Shown: positions 28,294-37,848, numbered from the stretch's first letter. The stretch: 64,000 nucleotides of DNA from Betaproteobacteria bacterium (GCA_018970545.1 JAGWWC010000003.1:1-64000), one strand, 5' to 3'. The notes: generated from the letters alone by a model not told the origin. Numbers and translations are program-made.

Positions 28294-29343
28294 ATGGCAT
28301 CGGAGAGATCGGCACCCTCCATTACGATTGACGACGTAGCACGTCTGGCGAAGGTATCGATCGCCACCGTCTCCAGGACCATTAATCGCCCAGACTCAGT
28401 AAGCGCGGTGCTCAAGGGCAGAGTACTGGAGGCCATCCGCAGAACCGGATTCATTCCAAATGCGGGTGCTCGGCTCCTCATGACAAACCGCTCAGGGGCA
28501 ATTGGAGTTGTGATGCCGACACTGAGCAACACGATATTTGCCCAGAGTCTGTCGGGGTTCCAGCAGCGAACAGCGATCGAATCATTTCAGGTGATTGTGG
28601 CATTTACTGACTTTGACTCTGTAAGAGAGTCGGCTCAAATTCTTAATTTGGTGAAAAGTGGGGTTGAAGCGGTAGCGCTGACCGGGGCCGGTCAGGAACC
28701 ATGGATCCTGCGTCTTCTCCAGCAACGAAAGCTTCCCTATATTCACGTGGTCTGCTGTGAAGCACCGTTTGGCGGCCAAACGATCGGTTTTGATAATGCC
28801 AAGGCGATGAAGCTGGTCGTATCCCACCTGCTGGAGCGGGGCCATAAACATATGGGTGTTCTGATCAGCACCACAGAAGGCAATGATCGGGCCTCGGCCA
28901 GACTCCGTGGCGCTCGGGAGGCCATTCAGCAGGCCGGGCTGCAACTCCCGCTGAATCGAATTGTTGAGACGCGAAGTCAAATCTCCGCGATTCGAGCGGG
29001 CTTGCGCGCCCTTTTGAAGAGCGCTCCAGAGATTACCGCGGTGATTTGCGGCAACGATCTTCTTGCTCACGGCGCGCTCATTGAGGCTCAGCATATGAAT
29101 ATCCGAGTTCCAACTGATCTATCCATTACTGGATTCGACGATTTTGAAATGTCGGCACACACCCTTCCTCCAATCACCACCGTGCGAACCGGTGCGCATA
29201 ACATGTGGGCGATGGCTGCTGAGCATCTTCTGACGAAACTTAATACGAATAAGCAAGTGCAAGGACATATCCCCACCGAGGTTGAACTCATTATTCGCGA
29301 TTCCACAGCGGCCCCTCGTATCTCAAAAATCAAGCTAACTTAA
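28294..29343 (+). CDS. LacI-family transcriptional regulator
   Basis: A 349-residue regulator. Residues about 10-55 form the helix-turn-helix and hinge (TIDDVARLAKVSIATVSRTIN). Residues about 65-335 form a periplasmic-binding-protein-like effector domain (SGAIGVVMPTLSNTIFAQ, then SITGFDDFEMSAHTLPPITTV), of the GntR-gluconate branch of LacI proteins. Matching operators lie before its own divergent operon and two importers (19298, 28228, 34472). The effector is unknown, but it is probably the imported compound or an early intermediate. Its 3' end overlaps the convergent monooxygenase gene by 14 bases. Confidence 0.9.
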   Translation: MASERSAPSITIDDVARLAKVSIATVSRTINRPDSVSAVLKGRVLEAIRRTGFIPNAGARLLMTNRSGAIGVVMPTLSNTIFAQSLSGFQQRTAIESFQVIVAFTDFDSVRESAQILNLVKSGVEAVALTGAGQEPWILRLLQQRKLPYIHVVCCEAPFGGQTIGFDNAKAMKLVVSHLLERGHKHMGVLISTTEGNDRASARLRGAREAIQQAGLQLPLNRIVETRSQISAIRAGLRALLKSAPEITAVICGNDLLAHGALIEAQHMNIRVPTDLSITGFDDFEMSAHTLPPITTVRTGAHNMWAMAAEHLLTKLNTNKQVQGHIPTEVELIIRDSTAAPRISKIKLT

Positions 29344-30976
29344 AACCCAAATAGTCGTTTTCTTCTATTTCTCTGCATTTGCGCTCATAGCTTGGAAAAC
29401 CGATATAAGGCATGAACATTCGGGGTTTATTTGGAATATTCGCGCCCAAATACCAGGAGTTACAGGAAGGGAAAATAGTGTTGGAGGCGATTTCTGTGAC
29501 CGTGTCAATCCACCTCGCCTCGGATTCCTCTGTCGCCTCAATTTCCGATAACTGTCGTAATTTCATCGATTGAATACAGCGCGAAATCCATGCGGCGTGC
29601 TGATCGATTGAAACATGCATATTTGTAAGTACCGACGGGCTACCCGGTCCCGTCATAATGAAAAGGTTCGGGAAACCGCATACGGACAAGCCAAGATAAT
29701 TTCGTGGTCCCTCGCTCCATTTTTCGCGCAGTGTTAAGCCGTTCCTACCGGTAATCTGAATGGAAAGAATTGGGCCCGTCATCGCATCAAATCCAGTGGC
29801 AAAAATCAGACTATCGCACCGATAGCTGGTTCGATCCGTCTCAATAGACTCTTCGCCCAATCGATGAATTCCGCTCTGCGATATATCCACGAGCGTCACA
29901 TTCCCAGAATTAAAAGACTCGTAATAGCCATCGCCAACCGATACTCTTTTACATCCAATCGGGTGTCTTGGGCACAAGAGCTCTGACACAGCCGGGTTTT
30001 TTACTATTTTTCGAATTTTCGATTTTACGAATTCTGCCGCAATCTTATTGGCTTCTGAACTGGTCAGCAAATCATTGAATCCGTCAAGAAAATTTAATCC
30101 TCCTATATTCCAACGACGCTCAAGATCACGCTCTACCTCCTCCCGCGAAACACTCAGTGCAGATGTGTCTTTTCCGCGATTACGAAAGCCGTGAGCCCGA
30201 ATCATCTTTGCATTATTGTGACGAAACGATATTGGATCGGCCATCACCGCCGCTTCATAGTCGTTAGGAATTTTTCCATTCCATGCCGGCACAACATAGT
30301 TTGCGGTTCGCTGAAACACATACAAATGCCTCAACTGGGGGGCTATCGTCGGAATGACTTGCACTGCAGATGAGCCGGTACCAACTATCCCGACGACTTG
30401 ATCGGAGAAATCTACGCCCTCTTTTGGCCAGTTTCCCGTGTGGTAGACCCGCCCGCGAAAGCGCTCCATTCCTGGTATTTCCGGAAGATGAGCAGTCGAC
30501 AAGCAACCCGTTGCCAAAATCAAGAAATCAGAAGCAAGACTTTCTCCGCGGCTCGTGGTAGTAAACCATTTTCGAGTTTTCTCATCATAGTGCGACTTCT
30601 CAACTGCGGAATTGAGGTGGATATTTTTGTAGAGATCAAATTTTCGCGCTACGTGCTGTGCGTAGCGTAATAGCTCGGCCTGCGTTGCAAATCTTTCGGA
30701 CCACTTCCACTCCCGAAATAACTCAGTTGAAAATTGATACGAATATTCCAAGCTTTCTGTATCGCAGCGTGCACCTGGATAGCGATTCCAAAACCAGGTT
30801 CCTCCAACATCTGATCCACGCTCATAAACGCGCGCGCTAAGTCCTAGTGCACGAGTTTGATAGAGCATCAACAGACCGGCAAAACCAGCTCCGACGATGA
30901 CAACATCAACAGATGTTTTTTGACTATCAACCTCTTTGTGCATTTGATTGATCGCCCTAGGACTTACACTCTCCAT
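29330..30976 (-). CDS. Baeyer-Villiger-type flavin monooxygenase
   Basis: A 548-residue class B flavoprotein monooxygenase. It has the FAD motif VGAGFAG, the NADPH motif GTGSSAVQ, and the Baeyer-Villiger fingerprint FRGRVYHTGNWP, which separates these enzymes from simple N- or S-oxygenases. It would convert a ketone to an ester or lactone with NADPH and O2. The start at 30976 overlaps the permease stop by 13 bases; an ATG at 30943 (MHKEVDSQ) is an alternative. It is last in the operon SBP-ATPase-permease-permease-BVMO, so its substrate may be what that importer brings in. Nearby SDRs and an esterase-type hydrolase would fit alcohol-ketone-ester chemistry. Confidence 0.87.
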   Translation of the reverse strand: MESVSPRAINQMHKEVDSQKTSVDVVIVGAGFAGLLMLYQTRALGLSARVYERGSDVGGTWFWNRYPGARCDTESLEYSYQFSTELFREWKWSERFATQAELLRYAQHVARKFDLYKNIHLNSAVEKSHYDEKTRKWFTTTSRGESLASDFLILATGCLSTAHLPEIPGMERFRGRVYHTGNWPKEGVDFSDQVVGIVGTGSSAVQVIPTIAPQLRHLYVFQRTANYVVPAWNGKIPNDYEAAVMADPISFRHNNAKMIRAHGFRNRGKDTSALSVSREEVERDLERRWNIGGLNFLDGFNDLLTSSEANKIAAEFVKSKIRKIVKNPAVSELLCPRHPIGCKRVSVGDGYYESFNSGNVTLVDISQSGIHRLGEESIETDRTSYRCDSLIFATGFDAMTGPILSIQITGRNGLTLREKWSEGPRNYLGLSVCGFPNLFIMTGPGSPSVLTNMHVSIDQHAAWISRCIQSMKLRQLSEIEATEESEARWIDTVTEIASNTIFPSCNSWYLGANIPNKPRMFMPYIGFPSYERKCREIEENDYLGFKLA

Positions 30977-31746
30977 GCTGAAAAGTGCCTCTCAACACGA
31001 CGCAGTAGTGAATCAAGAAATACACCGATAACACTAATCACGGCCATTGCGCCAATCGTCAAGTCTGCATGAAGCTGCTGCTGCCCCTGAAGGATTAGGT
31101 ATCCAAGCCCATCTCGCGTTCCGGTGCCGGCAACTATCTCAGCCGCGATCAGTGCCATCCAGCCAGCAGCAAGTCCGATTCGAACGCCCGTCATGATGAG
31201 CGGAAATGCTGCCGGCAGCGCAATCTCCGTAAGAATCGTCCAGGTGCGTGCCCCAAGGCTAAGGCCGGCATTCAGCAGATGAGTGTCAATGAGCTTTACC
31301 CCAAGAAATGAGTTGATCAATATGGGTGGGAATGCGGAGGTAAAAATAACGTAGGCCTGAGCGGCGTTTCCGGCTCCGAACCAAAATAGCGCGAATGGCG
31401 CCCAGGCAATCGGGGGGATATACCGAAATAATTCAAAGATCGGCGTCACTGCCCAATTTATCGGCCGGAAATACGCCATGAGCAATCCGAGCGGAACCCC
31501 AAGCAACAGTGCGGACACAAAACCGCTCAACAGCCGCGTCACACTCGCCGCCGCATGGGTAACCAGCGTTCCAGCCCCAATCGGCTCGTAAGACAAGGTG
31601 ATTATTCTCTCCATAACCTCAACCGGGTTTGGAAGAAAATCTGAAGAGACCTCAAAAACCTCAACAATCAATCCCCAAACAGCGAGCCATAAACAGAGGA
31701 TCAAGGCTCGCTCAGTCCATAAAGACCTTTGTATTTTGATCGCCAT
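30964..31746 (-). CDS. ABC transporter permease 2, NitT/TauT type
   Basis: Inner-membrane permease of 260 residues, about six helices, coupling loop NAGLSLGARTWTILTEIALP. It pairs with the different permease encoded just upstream (9 bases apart), so the channel is a heterodimer rather than the usual homodimer. Part of the LacI-linked importer 30964-34409. Confidence 0.88.
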   Translation of the reverse strand: MAIKIQRSLWTERALILCLWLAVWGLIVEVFEVSSDFLPNPVEVMERIITLSYEPIGAGTLVTHAAASVTRLLSGFVSALLLGVPLGLLMAYFRPINWAVTPIFELFRYIPPIAWAPFALFWFGAGNAAQAYVIFTSAFPPILINSFLGVKLIDTHLLNAGLSLGARTWTILTEIALPAAFPLIMTGVRIGLAAGWMALIAAEIVAGTGTRDGLGYLILQGQQQLHADLTIGAMAVISVIGVFLDSLLRRVERHFSAWRV

Positions 31747-31755
31747 TTCAATTTT

Positions 31756-32538
31756 CTACTTCTCTGATGGCATCCAGGGAACTAGTTTTTGACTGAGTCG
31801 AAGGAATAGAAAATTCATTAAGAATCCAGTGATTGCGACAGCAAGCATGCCGCAAAAAACGATATTCGATTCGAGATTACGATAACCATTCATAATCAAG
31901 AAACCAAAGCCGGCCAAAGACACAACAAGTTCAGCTGCTACGATTGTCGCCCATGCGGTACCAAGGGCGATACGAAGTCCGCCCAAAATCACTGGTAATG
32001 CGGCGGGGACCACGATCTCCATGAGGAGCACTCTTTTTGTCGCGCCGAGGCTTCGCCCCGCATTGAGCAAATCAACCGGTACACTTTTGATGCCCTGATA
32101 GCTGTTTAGGAGACATGGAACAACCGCAGCGACAAAAACAATAAACACTTTCGCGGTGAGATCAATGCCAAACCACAATATGGTGAGCGGTATCCAGGCT
32201 GGCGGCGGAATGGGTCGAACCGCAGAGACCACCGGTGAAAGAAGTCTGTCGAGACTCGGGATCCATGCCATACCAATACCAAAAGACACACCGACGACCA
32301 CGGCCGAGAGATAACCCAAAACCATCACAGAAAGACTCGCCTTAAAGTGATTGAGAAAAGGGACGCCCAAATAGCCATGCCAGATATCAATCAGACCAAG
32401 TCCAACCTCGCCCGGCGACGGCAGGATCAGTGGGCGGACCAGCCCAAGTGAGGTCACTCCCCACCATGTAGAGATCAACGCCAGCACTGATGTCAGCGCC
32501 AGCGCATTTTTTAGTAAGGAGCTTCGTTTTTGCAACAT
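31756..32538 (-). CDS. ABC transporter permease 1, NitT/TauT type
   Basis: Inner-membrane permease of 260 residues, about six helices, coupling loop NAGRSLGATKRVLLMEIVVP and the family segment RPIPPPAWIPLTILWFG. It lies ten bases after the ATPase gene and is co-transcribed with the second permease. The same two-permease layout is seen in the hps-linked importer at 41-44.5 kb. Confidence 0.88.
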   Translation of the reverse strand: MLQKRSSLLKNALALTSVLALISTWWGVTSLGLVRPLILPSPGEVGLGLIDIWHGYLGVPFLNHFKASLSVMVLGYLSAVVVGVSFGIGMAWIPSLDRLLSPVVSAVRPIPPPAWIPLTILWFGIDLTAKVFIVFVAAVVPCLLNSYQGIKSVPVDLLNAGRSLGATKRVLLMEIVVPAALPVILGGLRIALGTAWATIVAAELVVSLAGFGFLIMNGYRNLESNIVFCGMLAVAITGFLMNFLFLRLSQKLVPWMPSEK

Positions 32539-32548
32539 TTCCGCGTCG

Positions 32549-33373
32549 CTAATGCCGATCTCCGATCTCCGATTTCACGAGCCGCCAAACCTGTGCTCTC
32601 AGCTCTTGAAAATCAGTTCGTCGGATTACATCATCGTAAGGAAGTGCACGCCAATGAGAGGTAAGATCACCCATGAAATCGCGCGGCCTGAGGACTTCCT
32701 TAATTCGGCCGGGGCGGCGACTCATCACAATAATTCTGTCAGCCAAAAAGACTGCCTCTTCTACGCTGTGGGTAATGAAGAGTACGGTTGGCTTCTGTGT
32801 CTGCCAGATTCGAACTAACTCCTCCTGCATCAACTGTCGATTCTGTGCATCGAGCGCTGCAAACGGCTCGTCCATAAGAAGTACCTGCGGCTGCAGAACA
32901 AAGCTACGCGCGATGGCCACTCGCTGCTGCATTCCACCTGATAGCTGGCGCGGAAAATGCTGTTCAAAGCCTTCCAGCCCAATGAGTTGTATCGCATTAA
33001 TAACGAGTCGCTGCCTCTCAGCGAGAGGCACGCCATTTATTCGCAACCCAAACTCAATATTGTCGTAGACCGACTTCCAAGGAAATAAAGAAAAGTTTTG
33101 AAAGACGATCGCTTTGTCAGGGCCGGGCTCTACAATTTTTTTGCCGCCCAGCAAGACCTGTCCTGAGGTTGGCGCGGTAAGACCCGATGTAATGTGAAGA
33201 AGGGTGGTCTTACCGCAGCCAGAGGGGCCAACGATAACAATGAACTCGTTACCTAGAATATGAAAATTGAATGGATCTAGCGCCCTAACTATCCCAGCTG
33301 CGCTTTCAAAATCCATACAAACTTCCTCATAAACTAGGTCATTCCGATCCCCGGATTTGCCTTGACTTATCAC
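32549..33373 (-). CDS. ABC transporter ATP-binding protein, NitT/TauT type
   Basis: ATPase with Walker A GPSGCGKTT, signature LSGGMQQR, Walker B VLLMDEPFAALD and His-loop ITHSVEEA. The start is uncertain. GTG at 33373, four bases after the receptor stop, gives a complete first beta-strand (LVYEEVCMDF) as in its relatives. ATG at 33316 has a better GAGGAAG site but would remove that strand. Homology favours 33373. Confidence 0.9.
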   Translation of the reverse strand: MISQGKSGDRNDLVYEEVCMDFESAAGIVRALDPFNFHILGNEFIVIVGPSGCGKTTLLHITSGLTAPTSGQVLLGGKKIVEPGPDKAIVFQNFSLFPWKSVYDNIEFGLRINGVPLAERQRLVINAIQLIGLEGFEQHFPRQLSGGMQQRVAIARSFVLQPQVLLMDEPFAALDAQNRQLMQEELVRIWQTQKPTVLFITHSVEEAVFLADRIIVMSRRPGRIKEVLRPRDFMGDLTSHWRALPYDDVIRRTDFQELRAQVWRLVKSEIGDRH

Positions 33374-33377
33374 AGCA

Positions 33378-34409
33378 TTATCTGGCTGGGAGAGCGGCTG
33401 CCTTCCGAATCCAGCTCGGGTCGGGCATTTTCATAATCTCAGGAGCAACCTCTTTCATGCGTCCAATTCGAATATAAAACTGAGAGATCTCGTCTAATAC
33501 TTGATAAACATAGACCTTTTCCCCCGGCTTCCCAATCATTCGCTCAAACTGAGCCTGCATCGGCCACAAATCCATCGCAAGGTCAACCTCTTCCCTAAGA
33601 AAGGCCTCCTCAGTTTGGGTTCCGCGAAACTTATCCCACTCCTTGTACAGGGCAGCTGTCCTCGCTTTATCCTTTTGAGCCCACTCGGCGCCCTCAAGAG
33701 TCGCGCGTAGCCAGCGAACTGCTGCATCAGGATTCTTCTTCGCAAACTCAGGGTGAATCACCCATACTGACGGGACTTTCACGCCTGCCTCTGTCGCATC
33801 GCAAAATACTTTCATTCCTCTTCCGCGAGCAGCAGTCGATTGAGGCGTCCACAGCTGCGCAAGATCGCCATTGCCGGCCATGAAGGCAGACAGCGAGGCT
33901 GCTTGTTCGCTCGGGAGCACTTGGATATCGGCCATGGTTCGCCCATATTTTTTGAGGCAGCCCTCGACCATGAAATGCCCAGTTGATGCCGTTGTAACAA
34001 ATACTTTTGATCCTTTAAGTAAGGCAGGATTCTTTTTGACTCGATCGACATAATCCGGCCGACCAATCAGTTGGTGAATAACGGCCTCTTCACTGATCAC
34101 ACCAGCGATGATGAGGCCCAATTTGAATCCCTGGACTGTTGGCGGTAGGCCAATGTGCGCCACATCCCATTCCGCGGTAGCGGCTGCTTGAACGATTGGG
34201 CCGCCAGAGGGGTATACCTTGATGGTGGGATCAAGGCCCCACTTTGCGTAGATCCCCTGGCTCATCGCGGCATACTGCGGAAAAGACGGGTACCAAACTT
34301 GCGCCGCGATTCTTATCTTGTCTCGCTGTTGCGCGGACACGCCACCAATAAATCCTACCGCGCATGCAACCGCAACGAAAAGTCGAACGAACGTCGAGAA
34401 CATTGCCAT
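33378..34409 (-). CDS. ABC transporter substrate-binding protein, LacI-linked importer
   Basis: A 343-residue periplasmic receptor with a signal peptide (about 1-26, ending GVSAQ) and an NMT1-like domain. The segment GHFMVEGCLKKYGRT closely parallels GDYAVQSCLKKFGLS of the hps-linked receptor at 41020-42072, so the two receptors are probably paralogues with similar ligands. The ATG at 34409 has GGGGAGG. A LacI-type operator lies 63 bases upstream. Confidence 0.87.
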   Translation of the reverse strand: MAMFSTFVRLFVAVACAVGFIGGVSAQQRDKIRIAAQVWYPSFPQYAAMSQGIYAKWGLDPTIKVYPSGGPIVQAAATAEWDVAHIGLPPTVQGFKLGLIIAGVISEEAVIHQLIGRPDYVDRVKKNPALLKGSKVFVTTASTGHFMVEGCLKKYGRTMADIQVLPSEQAASLSAFMAGNGDLAQLWTPQSTAARGRGMKVFCDATEAGVKVPSVWVIHPEFAKKNPDAAVRWLRATLEGAEWAQKDKARTAALYKEWDKFRGTQTEEAFLREEVDLAMDLWPMQAQFERMIGKPGEKVYVYQVLDEISQFYIRIGRMKEVAPEIMKMPDPSWIRKAAALPAR

Positions 34410-34471
34410 TTCTCTGCCTCCCCTTGGTTAGATGCTTATTTTTTTAATAACGACTGCCAAGTAACGGTAGA

Positions 34472-34487
34472 TTGAAAGCGCTTACCG
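34472..34487. promoter_or_regulatory. LacI-type operator upstream of the second importer
   Basis: TTGAAAGCGCTTACCG shares its first 14 bases with the site at 28228 (including the preceding A, 15 bases). It lies in the 127-base gap between the receptor gene (start 34409) and the end of an SDR gene, so it serves the importer-monooxygenase operon. Confidence 0.7.
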
Positions 34488-34536
34488 AACATTGGGGTAA
34501 ACCCGAAAAGTATCTCGAGGCTCAGAAACGCGATGT

Positions 34537-35325
34537 CTAGTGCATTTCAAGTCCGCCCGACAAGTTCACTGATTGTCCTGTCATGTAATCGGACTCGCTC
34601 GAGGCGAGGAAAGCAACAAGCTTTGCGACTCCAGCCGGGCTGTCCATGCGCCCGAGAGGAATATCGGCAATCGCCCGCGCTCGTAATGATCCAGCCGCAT
34701 CCCCAGTAAGCGCAGTAACAGCCCGATCCATCTGATCCCACATATCCGTGTCAACCAGCCCAGGGCAGAAGCAATTCACGTTAATTCGACTAGGAGCTAA
34801 CTCAAGGGCAAGCGACCGGGTGAATCCGATTACTCCATGCTTCGTGGTCGAGTAAGCGCCGATCGGGGCATAGCGTGACGGGGTTTTTCCCGCCTTCGAA
34901 GAGGCGTTGATGATTTTTCCTCCGGTGCCTCTGCTGATCATCTGGGGGGCTATCGCGCGCGCACAAAGCCAATAACTCTTTAAGTTAACTTCAAATAGAC
35001 GGTCCCATTCCCTCTCTGTCATTTGAAGCATCGGCTTCACGAGATTGATTCCGGCGTTATTGACCAAAATATCTATTTTTCCGAAATGTTGCATCGCAGC
35101 CTTGACCATCTGATCAACCTGATCCGCGCTGGCAACATCCACCTGGAGACCGAGGCTGCTTGCACCGTGGTGTCTCACTTGCTCTGCTACGGCCTCCGCG
35201 AGTACCCCGTCAATGTCCACAACCACAACATCGGCCCCCTCCCGCGCGAGTCGAAGTGCGATCGCTGCGCCAATCCCGCGCCCAGCGCCGGTAACCAAAG
35301 CGGTCTTTCCACCCAAGTCATACAT
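34537..35325 (-). CDS. short-chain dehydrogenase/reductase
   Basis: Classical SDR of 262 residues. The cofactor motif is TGAGRGIG, with an acidic VVDID at the end of beta-2 suggesting NAD(H). NNAG, the catalytic Ser in INASSKAG and YSTTK are present. It resembles acetoin/diacetyl, sorbitol or glucose dehydrogenases. A GGGGAG site precedes the ATG. It is downstream of another SDR on the same strand (42 bases). Substrate unknown; a hydroxyl-ketone interconversion linked to the neighbouring BVMO or E1/E2 is plausible. Confidence 0.85.
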   Translation of the reverse strand: MYDLGGKTALVTGAGRGIGAAIALRLAREGADVVVVDIDGVLAEAVAEQVRHHGASSLGLQVDVASADQVDQMVKAAMQHFGKIDILVNNAGINLVKPMLQMTEREWDRLFEVNLKSYWLCARAIAPQMISRGTGGKIINASSKAGKTPSRYAPIGAYSTTKHGVIGFTRSLALELAPSRINVNCFCPGLVDTDMWDQMDRAVTALTGDAAGSLRARAIADIPLGRMDSPAGVAKLVAFLASSESDYMTGQSVNLSGGLEMH

Positions 35326-35367
35326 AGAGCACTCCCCTATCTCAGTCTCACCCTGTTTCGCAATACT

Positions 35368-36174
35368 TTACGCGGACGAGGAAGGGAAGATGTCGAATCC
35401 GCCATAGGGCGCCCATCCGCTCCCAGCGATAACGCCCCCATCACAAGGAATCGTGACTCCGGTAATAGCGCGAGACGAGTCTGACAACAAAAAATAGATG
35501 ACCTCGGCAATTTCGCGCGGTGATAGCAAACGCTTTTGCGGCGTCGCATCGATAATTGGCGAGAGGTCCCGATCTGCCCGACCCGGCGGCCGAAGAAAGG
35601 GCGTTTCTGTCCACCCTGGCGCCACCGCATTGACACGCACACCGGACTTTGCCCAATGCACCGCCAGGGACTCCGTAAGGCTCACGACCCCGCTTTTTGC
35701 GGCTCCATAGGCCAAAACCGGGCCTGATCTGAATGCCAGTACAGATGCGAGATTAACAATCGCGCCACGACCCAATCGTGCGAGCTCAGACCCAATAACT
35801 TTACAGGGAATATACGTTCCGGTGAGGTGCGACTCGAGCAAACGCGACCACTCGGAAACCTCGTAAGTTTCGATCGGCGCCGGTATCGGAGGGACACCTG
35901 CACAATTTACCAATCCATTGATGGGGCGATCCAGTGCATTGGCCATCTGGGACCAAGCATCCGAAACCGCGGCCTGGTCAAGGGTACTCGCAACCACGTG
36001 TGCGCAACGGCCTTTACGAGACGATAAGTTCGTACTGCATTTCGTGAAATCAATATCAAGAATTCCGACGTAGCCTCCCCGCTCGAGGACTAACTCCGCT
36101 ACCGCAGCGCCGATACCACTCGCCCCTCCCGTCACAATAATGCTAAGTTGACAGTCACTGATTGATTCGGACAT
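35368..36174 (-). CDS. short-chain dehydrogenase/reductase
   Basis: SDR of 268 residues with TGGASGIGAA, ILDID after beta-2 (NAD preference), NCAG in place of NNAG, catalytic Ser in NLASV and YGAAK. A GAGGAGG site precedes the ATG. The C-terminus carries an extra Gly/Trp-rich tail (GSGWAPYGGFDIF). It is divergent from the next SDR with only about 55 bases between starts. Function beyond alcohol/ketone oxidoreduction is not assignable. Confidence 0.82.
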   Translation of the reverse strand: MSESISDCQLSIIVTGGASGIGAAVAELVLERGGYVGILDIDFTKCSTNLSSRKGRCAHVVASTLDQAAVSDAWSQMANALDRPINGLVNCAGVPPIPAPIETYEVSEWSRLLESHLTGTYIPCKVIGSELARLGRGAIVNLASVLAFRSGPVLAYGAAKSGVVSLTESLAVHWAKSGVRVNAVAPGWTETPFLRPPGRADRDLSPIIDATPQKRLLSPREIAEVIYFLLSDSSRAITGVTIPCDGGVIAGSGWAPYGGFDIFPSSSA

Positions 36175-36228
36175 TCTCTACCTCCTCGTATAAACGCATA
36201 AAAATTAACTTTGCCTAAGACTGACATC

Positions 36229-37002
36229 ATGAAGACAAACTGGACAGAGCTTTATCACTATAAACATAAAAAAGCCCTGATCACAGGCGGTAACTCAGGA
36301 CTCGGGTTTGCGATGGCAACTTACCTAGGACTAGCCGGAGCTGAAATTATTCTTCTTGCTCGACGGGAAGAGGCGCTCAAACAATCAATCAATGACTTGC
36401 GTGAAAAAGGTATCACGGCAGATTATTTGCCGTGGGATCTCTCCTCTGACGAAGGCGCCTTATTGGCAGCTGAAGCGATCAAACAGAAGTTTGAGTCAAT
36501 TGATATCTTGATCAATGCAGCCGGCACAAACCTTCGCAGACCATTCGCTGACGTGACTACGGCTGGGTGGAAGTCTGAGTTGAATCTTCACCTAACCGCC
36601 CCCTTTTTCTTGGTTCAAGGCCTTGCACCAAAAATGAAAGAAAAGGGATGGGGCCGGATTGTCAATATCGCATCCCTACAGTCTTTTAGAGCTTTCCCAA
36701 ATAGCGCAGCATACGGAGCTGGTAAGGGCGGGGTTGTCCAATTGACACGAGCGATTGCCGAGGAGTGGTCAAAGCATGGAATCACGTGCAATGCGATCGC
36801 ACCTGGTCTTTTTAGAACCCCATTAACTGAGGTTGTATTTCAAAATGAGGAAGTGGCAAATCGATTTGCTCTGCAAACCTGCATGGGGCGAAACGGAGAG
36901 TACGAAGATATTCAAGGCCTCACACTTTTTTTAACAAGCGATGCAAGTCGTTTTATCACCGGACAGACGATCTGTCTTGATGGTGGATTTACCGCAAAAT
37001 GA
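36229..37002 (+). CDS. short-chain dehydrogenase/reductase
   Basis: SDR of about 257 residues: TGGNSGLGFAMA, LLARRE after beta-2 (basic, suggesting NADP), NAAG, NIASLQS and YGAGK. It is clearly related to the HpsP-like SDR at 38888-39655 (shared NIASLQSFRAFPNSAAYGAGKGG-type block and similar C-terminus), so it may be a paralogue acting on a similar substrate. The ATG at 36229 is preferred over TTG at 36211. It is coupled to the hydrolase gene downstream (ATGA). Confidence 0.84.
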   Translation: MKTNWTELYHYKHKKALITGGNSGLGFAMATYLGLAGAEIILLARREEALKQSINDLREKGITADYLPWDLSSDEGALLAAEAIKQKFESIDILINAAGTNLRRPFADVTTAGWKSELNLHLTAPFFLVQGLAPKMKEKGWGRIVNIASLQSFRAFPNSAAYGAGKGGVVQLTRAIAEEWSKHGITCNAIAPGLFRTPLTEVVFQNEEVANRFALQTCMGRNGEYEDIQGLTLFLTSDASRFITGQTICLDGGFTAK

Positions 37003-37841
37003 CCAACTCACTCGAATACGAATTTATTCCGAGACTTTCTGTTCCCAACTTTGAAGAGTATTTTCAAGAGGAACAGAACCAGAGTCAGAAAATCCGAGCA
37101 AGTCGTCGCAGCGTCCTGGATATTCCCTATGGCGACACCGAACGCAGCAAACTTGATATCTTCCCTGGCGCAAGTACAGGACTACCGACGCTCGTCTTTG
37201 TGCATGGCGGTTATTGGAGAAGTCGACATAAAGACGAGTTTAGTTTTATCGCCAATGCCGTTGATCAGGCCCAGGCGGGTGTGATCGTTATTGGCTACGA
37301 TCTATGCCCAACTTACACTGTTCGAGAGATTGTTGAACAAATTCGAAAAGCACTTATTTGGGTTGCTGATAATGCGGATCGTTATGGGTGCCGCGGAGAG
37401 GGTTTGGTTCTGTGCGGTCACTCTGCCGGAGCCCATCTTCTCGCTGCACAAATTACAGACTTCTGGCTTGGTAGGGAGTTTTCGCGTGAGCTTATTTCTG
37501 CGATGGTCTTGATAAGCGGAATCTACCAGCTCGATCCGGTACTGCAAATTTCTGTCAATAACGATATCCGTCTCACGAGCGATGAAGCGAGGGAATTAAG
37601 CCCTATGCGACACTCTCCGGACCCCCTCATTCCGGTTGATATCGTAGTAGGCGACTCCGAGACACAAGGGTGGAAAGCGCAATCAGTAGACTTCTTCAGA
37701 CTTATTCAGCAACACTCTCCGCTCAGTGCCTTTCATCTCAGGCCGGGACTCAATCATTTCTCGATCCTCAATGAAGTGGCGGCACCTGACCGCTATATTG
37801 CTCGCCTTTTGCAGGCTCGCCTCGCCGCAACAGACCGCTGA
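36999..37841 (+). CDS. alpha/beta hydrolase, esterase or arylformamidase-like
   Basis: A 280-residue serine hydrolase with the oxyanion-hole motif VFVHGGYWR and nucleophile elbow GHSAGAHL. A late Asp (VVGDSETQGW) and His (GLNHFSILNE) complete a triad. This is the HGG-type branch that includes kynurenine formamidase and carboxylesterases. It is co-translated with the upstream SDR. It could hydrolyse the ester made by the Baeyer-Villiger enzyme, but that is an inference from position only. It converges on hpsO with seven bases between the stops. Confidence 0.8.
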   Translation: MTNSLEYEFIPRLSVPNFEEYFQEEQNQSQKIRASRRSVLDIPYGDTERSKLDIFPGASTGLPTLVFVHGGYWRSRHKDEFSFIANAVDQAQAGVIVIGYDLCPTYTVREIVEQIRKALIWVADNADRYGCRGEGLVLCGHSAGAHLLAAQITDFWLGREFSRELISAMVLISGIYQLDPVLQISVNNDIRLTSDEARELSPMRHSPDPLIPVDIVVGDSETQGWKAQSVDFFRLIQQHSPLSAFHLRPGLNHFSILNEVAAPDRYIARLLQARLAATDR

Positions 37842-37848
37842 GAGGCGC

